This document shows, piece after piece, positions 1 through 11,575 of a stretch of DNA of 64,000 bases. Made by a program: the position numbers and the translations under genes. The stretch is taken from the NCBI GenBank assembly GCA_018340375.1, contig JAFFJZ010000006.1:22884001-22948000 (forward strand), read 5' to 3'. The notes under the pieces were generated by a model. The model saw only the letters and a program-made list of their open reading frames with translations. It had not been told where the DNA came from and ran no database searches. The first letter of the stretch is position 1, and each line of letters opens with the position of its first letter. Origin of the DNA: Gonatopus flavifemur (Eukaryota; Arthropoda; Insecta; Hymenoptera; Dryinidae).

Positions 1-144
1 GTGGTGGGATTGGCCCGATCTCGCTCAATGGGATCGGTGGTTCTGGGAGCTCCGACAACATCAGAGTATTCTGAGGTGGTAAGGGATAGCATCTTTCGAT
101 CACCTGTTGGTTTTCGGCATTCTGATCCAGAACCCCCTTTTCCA
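1..144 (-). CDS. Probable coding exon of an unidentified proline-rich protein, cut by the window edge
   Basis: Seen: on the minus strand, a stretch richer in GC than its surroundings follows an acceptor (TTTACAG, AG at 146-145) with a good branch-site candidate (TTAAC) about 30 nt upstream. The exon starts at 144. The preceding exon ends with one base of a codon, so this exon must supply two, and in that phase the frame stays open to the window edge (47 residues). The frame includes the pieces VEKGVLDQNAENQQ, RCYPLPPQNTLMLSELP and EPPIPLSEIGPIPP. Composition is proline, glutamate and leucine rich, with no membrane segment and no domain I recognise, so it is probably disordered. A second minus-strand frame and one plus-strand frame are also open here, so frame choice rests on the phase match and on codon-like composition. 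The donor lies outside the window. Function unknown. Confidence 0.5.
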
Positions 145-1437
145 CTGTAAACATATCACAATAACAGAATCGTTAATACATGAACCTTGTGATATACCTT
201 CAATTCATGAATGAATCAACTTTGCGAGTAAATATTTGGTGTAGATATTATACTATCGCCCTGTATGGCCTCGAGTTGGCCTGTTGTGCCCTCGAATTGA
301 GGTATTTATTGCTTTTGAACTGCGTAAAACTGGCAGCATCGACATTACACACTCACAGAAAGGAAAACTCACTTTTTTCTCGATCCAAGTAAAAAATGAG
401 TGTTGTCCCAGCGACAAGAAAAATGTTCTCATTTCAAGAAATCCTTCCTGTGAGTGCAGAGAATATTCACTCCCTTCCACTCATCGATCATTCAAATCCC
501 TCAAAATCCCCCGTCAATCTATGGAATAATTATGAATCGAGGTTAATCTGATTCAAAATACAAATTGCGTAGGTATCGTACCGTTTTACTAGATTTGATG
601 AAACATGAAAATCTGTGACCCGCATTTCAAATAACAATTGCAACATATATTCTCTTGCGGTTCTACCGTTCCGCTTCTACAAATTTTACTTAACAAATGT
701 ATACCATCATTGAACAGTTGGTTCCAAGAAATATGATTCATACCAAAACCGCGCGTGCGGTTTCTCGTGTGTGCGTTCTTGGGTGAGATCGTGTTAGCGT
801 CGAATATTAGCAACGTTGGCAAGGTTAAGGTGTCTCATACGTTCATCTATAAAATTAAATGAGGAGTCAAAGGGGTCTAAAATAATTTCTTTGATCTTCA
901 TTATTCTCTCGAAGAAACTGCATGTATACACTTTTCTTCCATTTTCTCTTTAGGATGCAACAAAAGACTCTCGATAAGAAAACATATAAATTCCCATTAC
1001 ACACGTGTTGTTACTTCTTTTTTTTTATAGAGCCACAAAAGGAACGAGAAAAAAAGCAATCGGCGAGTGACCGAGAGAGTGAAAAAAAAAAAGAAGAAAC
1101 AAGAAAACATAAAAAGCAGAAGAGTTTCCTCCTGAGAAAAGAATTTCAACGACGAGAGAATGTCTGCTGGCTACAACATTCGACTCGAAAACAACCGTCG
1201 TTCTTCTGCAGTATCGCAAAATTTATATTCATAGTGCGCATACCCGCGTGGAACGAAACTTATTCAACATCCGCTAGGAATTTGTACGTACTTGTAATAT
1301 ATATCCGAAAATTCTAGCGAGAATTAAAAGAAGAAAGGAAAGAAAACTGTTAACCATCGAGTTTGCGCCATTGGCGATGAAGTTCTACGTAGGAAATATT
1401 GATTCGTCTTGAGAGCAATTTTGCTTCCTTTTTGCTT
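145..1437. other. Intronic sequence, nothing recognised
   Basis: AT-rich, non-repetitive by eye, with short poly-A and poly-T runs near 1015-1100. No coding-like segment, RNA gene or element ends were identified. Confidence 0.5.
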
Positions 1438-2593
1438 TCGCAGAGAAACATTCTTGTTGAAAAAGCGATTCCGAAAAGTCTGCTTTGCTAAATTAGCAAA
1501 ACGGTTGCTGTTACAGCAACAATATCGCTATTTTAGCAAAATATTTGCTAATTCCTCGTGTAAGCTGAAATATGCCTAGCTCTAAAAAGTATCTACAGTA
1601 ACATTTTCGAAGAGTTTGAAGTGGAAAAGCATTCTTCCTATCACAAATGAAACTTGGACTCCAATAACTACTGTAGCAATGATAATTTTGACCCACGATA
1701 GTTTGAGACTCACGTTTTTCACAGCTCCGAAAAGTAGCTATTTTCACAATTTTTATATTTCTATAGGAACTGATACATGTATTTACCCAAGGAACCACAG
1801 CTCGCACGCATTCAGTATTGTAATCGCAAGAATAAAGATTTTTTTCCAACTACTCCAGCTGTTTGACTAGTGTTATTTCAGCTACAGAAAATTACAGGGC
1901 TGATTTTCTGCTACGATTTGGAGTTGTGAGACTTGGAATAGATATTTTCTCCCATTTTCACTTGAGTAGGTACGATTCATGTAGTTTCAGTTACAAAACG
2001 GAGCTACAGTAGGAGAAAACATTCAGTTCCGAATATAGCAGCTATGATAACCATTTCCATTTTTCTCAGTGTACCCTATTCATCCTTTTCATTGACGAGG
2101 CACTAGGCGGGAAAACTACCCAGGAACTGATGAGGGATGTAACGCGGTCATTAACGAGGAACTAATCAGGAAAACTAAGCAGGCACTCGCGAGTAACTGA
2201 TAAAGCACTTACCAGTAACTACCGAGGAATTTGGGAATGACCCACAACTGCCTAACAACAATCATGACCCCATTTTTCGAAGATCTGTGTTATTAATCAG
2301 TCCGACTTATTGGTTTTGCTCAACCAACGCTAGTTGGATCCAACGTATCAGTTACTGACTAGCGCCTCGTTGATCTTTCTTCATTAGTTTTTCCCCTTCA
2401 GAGCCTCATGGCGCACATAGAAAAACATGTGACATTTCTATAATTTCGGATTGTTGAATGACAATCACTTGTTAAAAAAGCAAGATTTTTGCTGTCATAG
2501 CAAATTTTTTGCTAATTCAGCAACAAGCTTTGCCATATCGGCAAAGCAAAGTTTCGAGATCTGCTGTTTCGGCAACTTTTTTTCTCTGAGTGT
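1438..2593. mobile_element. Palindromic MITE-like element with GCAAA-rich arms
   Basis: The left arm (1438-1558) starts CAGAGAAA and carries repeated TTTGCTAAT/AGCAAAA words. The right arm (2459-2593) holds the inverted counterpart (AAGCAAGATTTTTGCTG ... AGCAAATTTTTTGC ... TTTCTCTG). The middle contains CAGCTAC/GTAGCTG-type inverted words and a copy of another family (2065-2440), so the element is probably composite. Outer edges are approximate and no clean target duplication is visible. Confidence 0.5.
2065..2440. mobile_element. Copy of the GAGGCACTA repeat family
   Basis: It contains GACGAGGCACTAGGCGGGAA and GATGAGGGATGTAAC, which recur inverted at 6010-6090 (GTTACATCCCTC, TTTTCCCGATTAGTG). 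It ends near GTGACATTTCTAT, the reverse of the GTAGAAATGTCAC end seen at 3074. Probably an older insertion inside the GCAAA element. Confidence 0.45.
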
Positions 2594-3067
2594 AGAAGGA
2601 TGCTAGCTTTGCGATCGTTTCGAGGAACCGAAAATTTTGTTGTCTCTGAATTGAAAATCCCCAAAGCCAAATTCTTTTTTGGAATTCACAGAAGAATTTT
2701 GGATTTGTGACTGTCTGTCAACGAATTGCGAACGCGAATACCTTCCATTCTACTCATCCGATCGTTCTGAAACTTATAGCATGTTTCAGCAATGGTCTCA
2801 TGGTCTCTAGTAGAAATATAATCAGTTTTCCCTTGATGAGGCACTGATGAGGAAATGCTAATCAGGAAAACCTCATCGCTAACTTATTGGGAACTGATTC
2901 GTTTAATATGATTATTAAAATTCATATAAAATTGATTAAATTCTGACAAGTTATTGCCTTTATTCGCAAAAAATATTAATAGCGTAAATGTTTATAAAAA
3001 ATATTCGGTTTAAAGAACATATTGCACCAAGAAAAATGGTTTACTTGAATATGAACCTCTACTAGAC
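2594..3067. repeat. Spacer with a fragment of the GAGGCACTA family
   Basis: A diverged end (TCTAGTAGAAATATAATC, about 2806) followed by GATGAGGCACTGATGAGG and CTAATCAGGAAAACC resembles the element starting at 3068. The remainder is AT-rich sequence without features. Confidence 0.4.
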
Positions 3068-3406
3068 CCCTGGTAGAAATGTCACAAGTTTTTCCCTATG
3101 ACCGATGAGGCACTAAAGAGGAAAAACTGATCAGAAAAACCAGACGAGGGACTAGTTAGTAACTGATAAGTTTGATCCAATTAGCGTTGGTTGTGCAAAT
3201 CATTATTCAATAAGTTGAACTAATTAGTGTTGGTTGTGCAAAACTGGTGAGTTACTTATCAATATTTGATAGGTTGAACTAATTAATTATGGTAGGGTAA
3301 AACTGTCTTTAATAACAAAAACTTTTTCACTGTGGGTATAAACGAAATGCAGAGAGATGAACTCCTTAACCTTCAAACACTGAGAAAAATGTGTTTCGTA
3401 GAACTA

Positions 3407-5046
3407 CCCTGGTAAAAAAAATCTCTCTGAATCTCTCTGAATTTCTCTGAATCTCTCTATATTTTGGGACAAATTTCAGAGAGATTCAGAGTAATTCCAG
3501 AGTGGTTCAGAGGAAGTTAGAGACTTTTTCGATAGTGATACGTTCTGAATTCTTCAACTTTCTCTGAATCTCTCCGCATATCACTGAATCCCTCAGAATT
3601 TTATATATTTAAATTTAAAAGTTTCCCCTGAATTCACCTGAATATCTCTGAATTTCTCTAAATCTCCCGGAATCTAATGTATTCAGATTTCAAAGCTTCT
3701 TCTGAATTCCTCTGAATTTCTCTGAATCTCTCTGAATCCCTCTAAATCTCTGGGAATTTAATGTATTCAGATTTCAAAGCTTCCTCTGAATTCCTCTGAA
3801 TTTCTTTGAATTTGTCTAAATCTCTCTGGATTATTTTGAATCTTTCTCAATTCCTCTGAATATTTCTAAAAAATTCCACGCACAAGTTTTCTTAATTTAT
3901 CTTCCTCTGGAAGTCTCTAAAACTTCCAGAAAGCCTCTGAAATGCAGGACCAAGAATTGTACTGAATTCATTCCTCTCTGAATTTCCCAGACCCCCCCCC
4001 CCGGATCTCTCTAAATTCCTCTGAATCTCTCTGAATTTTTCTGAAATCCCACGCACAATTTTTCCTAATTCACCTGTCTCTGTGAGTCTCTGACACTCCC
4101 TGAATACCTCTGGAATCCTGAACCAAAAATTTAGCTGACTTAATTCCTGTCTGAATTTCTCTGAATTCCTTTGAATCTCTCTGAATTACTGTGAATCTTT
4201 CTAAATTCCTCTGAATATTTCTGAAAAGTTCTACGTACAATCTTTCTGAATTCATCTATCTCTGGAAGCGTCTGACACTCCTTGAACGCCTCTGAGATGC
4301 AGGACCAAGAATTTTACTGAATTAATTCCTCTCTGCATTTCTCTGAATTCCTGTGAATCTCTCTGAATTACTCCGAATCTTTCTAAATTCCTCTGAATAT
4401 TCCTAAAAAGTTCCACGCACAATTTTTCTTAATATATCTGTCTCTGGAAGTCTCTAAAACTTCCAGGAAGTCTCTGAACTGCAGGCCCAAGATTTTAGTG
4501 AATTTATTCCTCTGTGAATTTCCCAGACTTCCCCCGCATCTCTCTGAATCTTCTGAAAAATCCCACGCACAATTTTTCCTAATTCACCTGTCTCTGTGAG
4601 TCTTTGACACTCCCTGAATACCTCTGGAATCCTGAACCAAAAATTTAGCTGAATTAATTCCTGTCTGAATTTCCCTGAATTCCTTTGAATCTCTCTGAAT
4701 TACTGTGAATCTTTCTAAATTCCTCTGAATATTTCTGAAAAGTTCTACGTACAATCTTCCTGAATTCATCTATCTCTGAAAGTGTCTGACACTCCTTGAA
4801 CGCTTCTGAGATGCAGGACCAAGAATTTTACTGAATTTGTTCCTCTCTGAATTTCCCCGCATCTCTCTGAGTTCCTCTGAATCTTTCTGAATCCTTCTGA
4901 AAAATTCGAAGCACAAGTTCTCTTAATCCACTCGTCTTTGAAATCCTCTGAACCACACTGAATTGCTCTGAATTTCTCTGATTCTTTCTGAATCTCTCTG
5001 AGACGTGAAATTTTCAGAGAGATTCAGAGAGATTTTTTTACCAGGG
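3407..5046. mobile_element. 1640-bp CCCTGGTAAAAA element made of CTCTGAATTT repeats, TA-flanked
   Basis: It starts CCCTGGTAAAAAAAATCTCT and ends with the inverse AGAGATTTTTTTACCAGGG. The target duplication is TA (3405-3406 and 5047-5048), and the insertion interrupts the arm of a palindromic host, which fixes both ends. The interior is almost entirely a degenerate CTCTGAAT(T/C)TCTCTGAA repeat. Small open frames within it are products of the repeat, not genes. Confidence 0.8.
3900..4860. repeat. Tandem duplication of a ~514-bp unit inside the CTCTGAAT element
   Basis: The block with GATGCAGGACCAAGAATTTT at 4255-4340 recurs at 4768-4855. The block starting CACCTGTCTCTGTGAGTCT recurs at about +514, and the TCTCTAAAACTTCCAG block at 3912 recurs at 4447 (about +535). 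Each unit has sub-repeats of about 170-180 bp. Spacing and similarity point to unequal duplication within the element. Confidence 0.75.
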
Positions 5047-5736
5047 TAGCAATCACAGAATTGTTGGCATTTTATTGTTGGAAATACGATCATTTTTGTT
5101 CTTATAGCAATACATGTTGTCTTGTTAACAATAGAATTGTCAATTCAGCAATGTTAACGGTTATATTTTTACGATTTTTATTTTAGGTTGACATATGACA
5201 ATGCTGAATTGTCACATATCAACTATAGCAATAAAATTGCTGAATTGACAATTTTATTGTTAATAAGACAACTATATATTGCTATAAGAACAAGAATTAT
5301 TGTATATTCAACAATAAAATGTCAGCAATGCTCTTATTGCTAGTTCTACGAAACACATTTTTCTCATTGAATGAATAAAATATTATTCACGCTTGTTATC
5401 GAATATACTAGCCAGTTTGAAAAATTTTTCTATTTTTCTCTCTCTTATACGTTTTCCTAGAAGTTTTCTCAAACAGGTTTTTCCAGACTTTTTCTTGTTA
5501 TTTTTCTTAGATCAAATCTACAAGTTTTTGCCAAGAAACACTCGTGTATCGTGTTTCTATCTAAAGAAATCAGTGCTGATTTGACGTATGATTTAATATG
5601 GATACAAAAAATTTACAAGGAATGCTTATGATTAGAAAAAAAATTTGTTCCCCCCTCTCCACAGAATATTTTATTGTTTCGGGAAATTTTTCTCTCGTTG
5701 TAACAAAGCCACTGCTCAGCGCCTCATCAGTTACTA

Positions 5737-5944
5737 CACGGAAAAAAATGAACTGTTAATTTTACCAGAATTCTGGTTACTATATGGACAGCAAGGAATA
5801 TCTGTGACTTTTACTGGAATTCTTGTTGAATTCACCGGAGCCCTTGTCAAATTTGCCGGAGACTTGATTCATTTAACTAGAATTCCGGTTAAAATAGCAG
5901 TAATTCTTGCTGTCCATATATTAATCGGAGTATTTTTTTCCGTG
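5737..5944. mobile_element. CACGGAAAAAAAT palindromic MITE, TA target duplication
   Basis: Ends CACGGAAAAAAAT and ATTTTTTTCCGTG are flanked by TA at 5735-5736 and 5945-5946. The interior arms mirror each other (ATATGGACAGCAAGGAAT against ATTCTTGCTGTCCATAT). It is inserted in the right arm of the GAGGCACTA element. Confidence 0.8.
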
Positions 5945-6133
5945 TAATGAACGCCATATGAGGTACTGGTAAGTGCCTGATCAGTTACTCGCCAGGGCGT
6001 GTTAAGCCCCTTGTTGGCGCGAGTGTTACATCCCTCACCAGTTGCTTGTAAGTTTTCCCGATTAGTGTCTCACCAGTAAAAAGGATGAACCGATTAGTGC
6101 CTCATGATTTACTCGCGGGAATTTCTACCAGGG

Positions 6134-8169
6134 ACATTTCATTGCATCCCTTGTGGTCCCATTTAAATTATTTTGAGAGCATGCCTTCGTTATGTTGTAT
6201 AATGATCTAAATATCATGTAACTTCGCTCAAATGTTCCACATGAACTTGAGGTGAATCGATTCGGAGAATAATCAGAGATAGCAGGCTGGATCGATGTGG
6301 CGATGTGTTTTTGTTTTATCTCATTTTCCGCTCATGCGATCCTAATAAAATTCATCACACGTTTCAGCGATGAACCCATGATGGTCTCGTGTGAGTGTCA
6401 GTAAAATCGGTTGAAAAGTGATGGAAATATTATGTAACAGACATATATATTCAAATGTGATTGACGAAGAGGTGAGTGTCTCATGATGAGTATCTTTGGT
6501 TTGGTTGAGAGATGAGTTGAAGGTGGAAAATAATTCTTCTTGAGTTTTGTTCCAACACAAACGAGGAAGCCATGTGCTAATTAGCAGAGTTTTTTTTATA
6601 TATATTTTCAATGCGAATAAATATTTCTGGGCCGGATGTTTTCATTGTTATATCGTGTATTCGACTGTACCGGGTTGTGAAACGGACTGTGATTACGGAA
6701 GAATTAAATTATATTATTCCTCTGTATTATATTTTCTGTTGTTGTGAATATAATTATTATTCAAGTGGTATTAAATTATGAAAATTTATTAAATATAGTA
6801 TAATTCTCATGAATATCCATTGAAATTTTGAAACATTGATTAATAATGACTGTGATTGATGCGGTTATAATTGAATATTGTCACATTCGTTATATAATTC
6901 TCGTTCATACGAATCAAACACTTTCGAGTATCGATTAGGAATGATTTTGTTGAATTTTGAAGTCTTTGGTATAAAAATTGCACTTGTATATTTCAAATTA
7001 TAGCTTGATGCGAGGCTGATTGCCAAATGCGGGCAATCTATTGATCGATATTGAGTTACTAAATCAGTTTCGTCGATCTATGGTTATCCTTCCGACTGAA
7101 TTGGCAGGATAAGAGAAAATATCACTATTATTGATATAGAAGTGTAGTGAAAATGTGTAATTTATCATGCAAAAGTCTCATCATTCATTTTTACTACATT
7201 TTATTTATCTACAATTTATTTTTCTCCGTGTACCTCAACATTTTCAAAATCATTCACAATTATTCTAAACTCCAAGATATTGAGATACTGAGATTAAATT
7301 CCACATTCAAATTAGGATGAAAAATACTAAATTCACCTTGAGTTTTCAGTTAAACTCAAGTGGAAACGTGTAAATTCTTCGTATTCCTCGATGGGTACTA
7401 AAAATCAAATTGAATAATGGATCGAGGAATGTATCGGACACACCATTCAACGTCGAAAAGACAGATATTTCAAGAATGCTAGAAATATCTTGTTATTAAA
7501 ACGTTGCTGTCATGCTCAACTATGAAGGAAAATCTTTTGTACAGGGAGGGAACAAAATCGATAGCGCGTACCAAAGTCCATTGTTGATGTAAGGCAAATG
7601 GAGTACATGTGTCAATCTAGCTTAATTAAAGACTATGGTTTGCTACGATAAGGTGAGAGATGTGGGCGTATTTTTCTATATACTTGTCCGCTATGTATAT
7701 ATCCGTACTCTCGTCAAAAGGGAAATAATAGTCACCGTGTCGTTCATGATTAAATGGCAAATGTCGAGAGGAGTTATTAATTGAAAAGAGGAAAAACTCT
7801 GTGGTGGGAGTTTATAAGCTTTGACGAACATTCGAACTCCATAATTAGTATGGATGAAGAATTTGTTGGAGGAAAATTAATTTTCAGTGTACCAAACGAA
7901 GAGAATATTCAGGTGATTTCAAAATTCTAACGTAAAAAACAATCATCACTCGCTGTAAAAAAATTCTGAAAATGTGACTGTGATTTCTAAATTTTTAGAA
8001 ATGTTTTGTTGAATTGGATTTTTGAGAGTGCTCTTTCAGATGTTGAAAAGCTAAAAGATACCTCAATATGTAGTTTGAACGAGGAAAATAAGATTCAACA
8101 TTCGGATGAAATTTGATACCGAGAGAAAAAGAGAACAGGGATGATTTTGAGAGAAATGAATACGATATT
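6134..8169. other. AT-rich intronic sequence
   Basis: No coding or RNA feature seen. Isolated element-like ends occur at about 7222-7235 (TTTTTCTCCGTGTA) and 7879-7890 (ATTTTCAGTGTACC) without convincing partners, so these may be decayed MITEs. Confidence 0.45.
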
Positions 8170-8344
8170 CATTGCTGTTCAATACAATTGATGACGCATC
8201 AGAGGGCAAATTCCGGTCATGGGATAGTAAATTTTTGAACTTCATGGGATTTTTACTATATCGTTTCGCAGTAAATTTCCGCACGTATGTGTTAATTACT
8301 CCCGAACATTTATATGAAGTTTCCCATAGAAATTTTTTACAGCG
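8170..8344 (-). mobile_element. Internally shortened copy of the 40429-40679 MITE family, inverted
   Basis: GGTCATGGGATA, ATTTTTACTAT, CAGTAAATTTCC, TATGTGTTAATTACT, CCGAACATTTATATGAAG and CCCATAGAAATTTTTTACAG occur in the same order as on the reverse strand of 40429-40679. The right end is ACAGCG followed by TA. Similar short peptides read from both copies are a by-product of this relationship. Confidence 0.7.
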
Positions 8345-10700
8345 TAGCAGACGTAAACTAGCAGACGGTGTTTATAAACTGGGGTCTGAATGTGAATCTG
8401 AATTCTTTTAAAATTCTTTCTACGACAATTTTACGATGAGCTAGCTAGTGTGCAAATCTGCTAGTTTCAGCTCGATATACGATGATTGCCTTCTAATTAA
8501 TCATAATGATTCAACTGTGACAATAACATTCAAGATCTCAAGCTATTTCCACGTCATCTGAATGAATTACTGTGCACTAATCTATAGATACTCTTTTTCG
8601 AGATAATTCTCTACCTCCTCTATACTCTTTGAAAAAATGTACAATTAATTCTCAACTGCAAATTGTTCTACAGCTCTTTCCACGTGCCAAGATCCATCGC
8701 TGTTAGTTTTCTCATTTCTCAAACGGTTTATATCGATATAAGAAAAATATACTTCGATATCCCATATACAGGGTAGAAGAATGGAGCATCAGGTATGACT
8801 CATAGGGAGTTACAAGACACAAGATTGAGCTTATTGTTGGTTTGGATGCTTCGAATACTCGATAACAGCACGTGGATTAGAACCTTGTTACACTTTCATA
8901 AAATTAGCTAAACACAAGCATTGTGGAATTTCTTGCCACTTCACCTCGCCATTTCAAGTTGACGATCCGACCCATTTAGAATGAAATGTCACGAATTCTA
9001 TTTATTAATATACGCTCTGTTTCCAGTTCTCGCAACTGTTCGCCGAGACGGATGTTTCTTTGCGATCGCTGTACGGTGACTGATTCTATCTATCGAAGTT
9101 CATATTTTCTGTTACTAGAGTTCGAGAATAGATGATTCAGGAAGAGGGGGGGGATTTGTAAGACGAGCAGGTACATCTGACCTTAAGGGGATACTAGCGC
9201 CGGGACTTTACTCAAACTTCTTGGTAAGATTAGGAGAATATATTTCAATATGTTTACAAATTTTCTTCAATTCTTGGAATTGGGAATATAAATCACCAAG
9301 TTATGTTACAAACTTTCTTGGCCACTTGACGGCTGAATGGTGGAAACGGCGTTCCTCAAAGATATAATAAAACTCCATTTCCTGCATTCTTCTCATATCA
9401 TTTCAAATTTATCATTTCACAAATCACTCGATCACTGCCATATTTGTGGATACGGCTCAAATAAATATCGAATGATATGCTATATAAATTATTCAAACTT
9501 CGATCAAAATCTCGTGTAGAGAAATTCACCATTGGCGCTTGCATGGCGCAACACTGAAATCATAGCATTATTTTATAGTTACCTGTGATTTGCCAATGGA
9601 GCCCCATCATAGGTGCACAAATGGCAATGAGATAGGAAAATTTGTTTGTATAAAAAGTATGCGCATTTCACAATGTCCAATATACGTTATTTGTGGGATT
9701 GTGTTTTCCTCATTCCAGAGAATTATTTGAATCTTATTCACCCGATCGGTAACTTTAGCTATAGTTCAATTGAGGAGCATGTCAATATCGAGCCATGCTA
9801 TTATACCAATGATCGGTGCTACATCGAAAACTAATTTTCATCCAAACTGGACCAAAGTTTGTGTCAACATTCAACCACGTTTCAAATTCCTGACAACCGA
9901 AATTCGTTGAACTCCGATATTGCATTATATATATATTATCGTTTCTCTCGTCATAACGATTGAAATTCTATTTCCGAAGAACTGTCACAACAACACAAAT
10001 TCAACAACCCCGATAGATGATTTATTTATAAATCTCACCCGTCACGCGAATTCATTTATATTTATCCCTTTCGTGATTAATATCATGAAAAGTTTTTCCA
10101 TTATTTCATATTTATCCCGTAATACAGAATACTTCTTTACCAACTTCCCTCTTCGAAATGCACCTCTCAAATTAAATTCTATAGTTCCATTTTGTGAACA
10201 CTGAGCTAAGAACTTCAGAGCCGATTCAACTAATTTCCAAACTTTCAAGAAGTTCGAAGAAAAGTACCGAGTAGAGAGAATTAAAAAGAAAATGTTAATA
10301 TCTGTAAGAGTTGATTATCGATCGCCAGGGAAAATTATATTCTTAGTTTATATTTTATGGGTTATGCAGAATGTTTTACATTTTCTTTATTATTTTTTCT
10401 ACATTGTCTCTTCTTTATCCTTCAAGAATTATAATCAAACATTTTCCATATTCAACGAGATATAAGAATAACGACTAAAAGTGGAGAGAAAATTCAATGA
10501 GCACATGCTCTTGCATTCATTTGGATATCATTTTATTCATTAACAATGTTTCCCGAGTGAACAAATTTTCTCAAGTTGTATATAATTTAGGAAAGAGATG
10601 AGTAGGCGTTCTAAGTAGGCGCTAACCTAGGAGCCTCATCAACTCTACGACAACTTTAAATTCAATCACACTTTAACTTAAATTTCGTACAAACAATGTA
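8345..10700. other. Intronic sequence with one isolated transposon end
   Basis: AT-rich, with no exon-like stretch. At 9183 it holds TTAAGGGGATACTAGCGCC, which resembles the end of a TTAA-type element but has no visible partner. Otherwise nothing recognised. Confidence 0.45.
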
Positions 10701-10901
10701 CACTGTAAAAAAAATTTGTTGAATTCCAAACAAAAATGCTTGGAAATTCACAAACTTGGTTTGGAAAAATAATTTTAATCTTCTTGAAATCACAAAATTT
10801 TTTGAATGTTTGCAAACTTTTGTTTGGTAATTTACAAACAAAGTTTGTGTAAAAAACTGCCAAACTTCTTTGGCAGTTTAGGAAGTATATTTTTTACAGT
10901 G
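10701..10901. mobile_element. CACTGTAAAAAAAA MITE, TA target duplication
   Basis: Ends CACTGTAAAAAAAA and TTTTTTACAGTG lie inside TA (10699-10700 and 10902-10903). The interior contains several TTTGG/CCAAA inverted words (CAAACTTGGTTTGG; TGCCAAACTTCTTTGGCAG), so the whole element folds. Confidence 0.8.
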
Positions 10902-10903
10902 TA

Positions 10904-11575
10904 TGAATCGTGGGATTGAATAAAATTATTGAATTTCCGTTATCTCGTATTTTGCGAACGCGAATTTCGTTTGATATCCGATACGCTTGCTTTTTTCCAC
11001 TTTTCAGTTTCCCTTTTTCGAGCAATTCTTATGACATCCCGGTATACGACCTCTCCCTAGTGGCTTTATTGAACTATTAAATTTCATGTTTTACCGACAA
11101 AGGAGTAGTATCCGCACCTTCATCCTCGGATCAAATTATCTTCAGTTATTTCAATTTTATGAAATTCCATCAAGTCGGAATGCTTGCTTTCCTCGCTTTT
11201 TCGTCTCCTGGCTTTTCTCTCCGATCATCATCAGGTTCGAAGGGTTGGAGTATTATCGCAAAATAATACACTTTCTTGAATTTCTCTTCTCAAAAATATC
11301 AAACTTCTTCCAGTTTTGTTTTTATAACGTCTCCGCGGTACACCCCATATGGATCAATGTAGCAATAAAGATTATTGATGCGTGAAATTCAAGCAGTCAG
11401 TATTAAAAACAATGTGTTTCCTTTTTCTCGTTGTTTGTGTTTCACTATACTGCAATCGACAAGAACTATTGTTTGACTTCTGTGTCACACAATCTGTGAT
11501 ATTTCGATTTGTAATGCGGGTTTATCTACCGTTATTCGAGCAGCTTCCAAATGCTTTTTGCTGATCAACCCCAGC
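10904..11575. other. AT-rich intronic sequence, nothing recognised
   Basis: No repeats, ends or coding-like pattern found apart from short chance frames. Confidence 0.45.

Larger units (their letters stand above)
3378..5369. mobile_element. CACTGAGAAAAATG-ended palindromic MITE, split by a later insertion
   Basis: The left end (CACTGAGAAAAATGTG, then TTTCGTAGAAC) pairs with GTTCTACGAAACACATTTTT at 5344-5363. The interior arms around 5049-5340 are strongly palindromic, with GCAATACATGTTGTCTTGTT matching the inverse of AATAAGACAACTATATATTG and a shared AATTGTCAATTCAGCAA. Removing 3407-5046 and one TA restores a continuous left arm that mirrors the right arm. Confidence 0.75.
3068..6133. mobile_element. 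Composite inverted-repeat element with CCCTGGTAGAAAT ends, carrying nested insertions
   Basis: The left end CCCTGGTAGAAAT (3068) and right end ATTTCTACCAGGG (to 6133) are inverted. Both arms then carry ATGAGGCACTAA and GTAACTGAT words. Between the arms sit a second element (3378-5369), itself split by a third (3407-5046), and a fourth (5737-5944) in the right arm. No target duplication is evident for this outermost layer, so its limits rest on the inverted ends alone. Confidence 0.5.

Noticed and set aside
1..150. Plus-strand open frame ending in TAA at 148-150, possibly a terminal exon
   Set aside because: The minus-strand reading has an acceptor, a branch site and the phase required by the exon at 24870, and gives a more protein-like composition. 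The plus frame appears open as its shadow.
4070..4769. Two nearly identical 61-residue minus-strand frames, possibly a duplicated gene
   Set aside because: They lie in the CTCTGAAT repeat and reflect its 514-bp tandem duplication.
5645..5947. 100-codon plus-strand frame
   Set aside because: Most of it is the palindromic MITE 5737-5944; no coding context.
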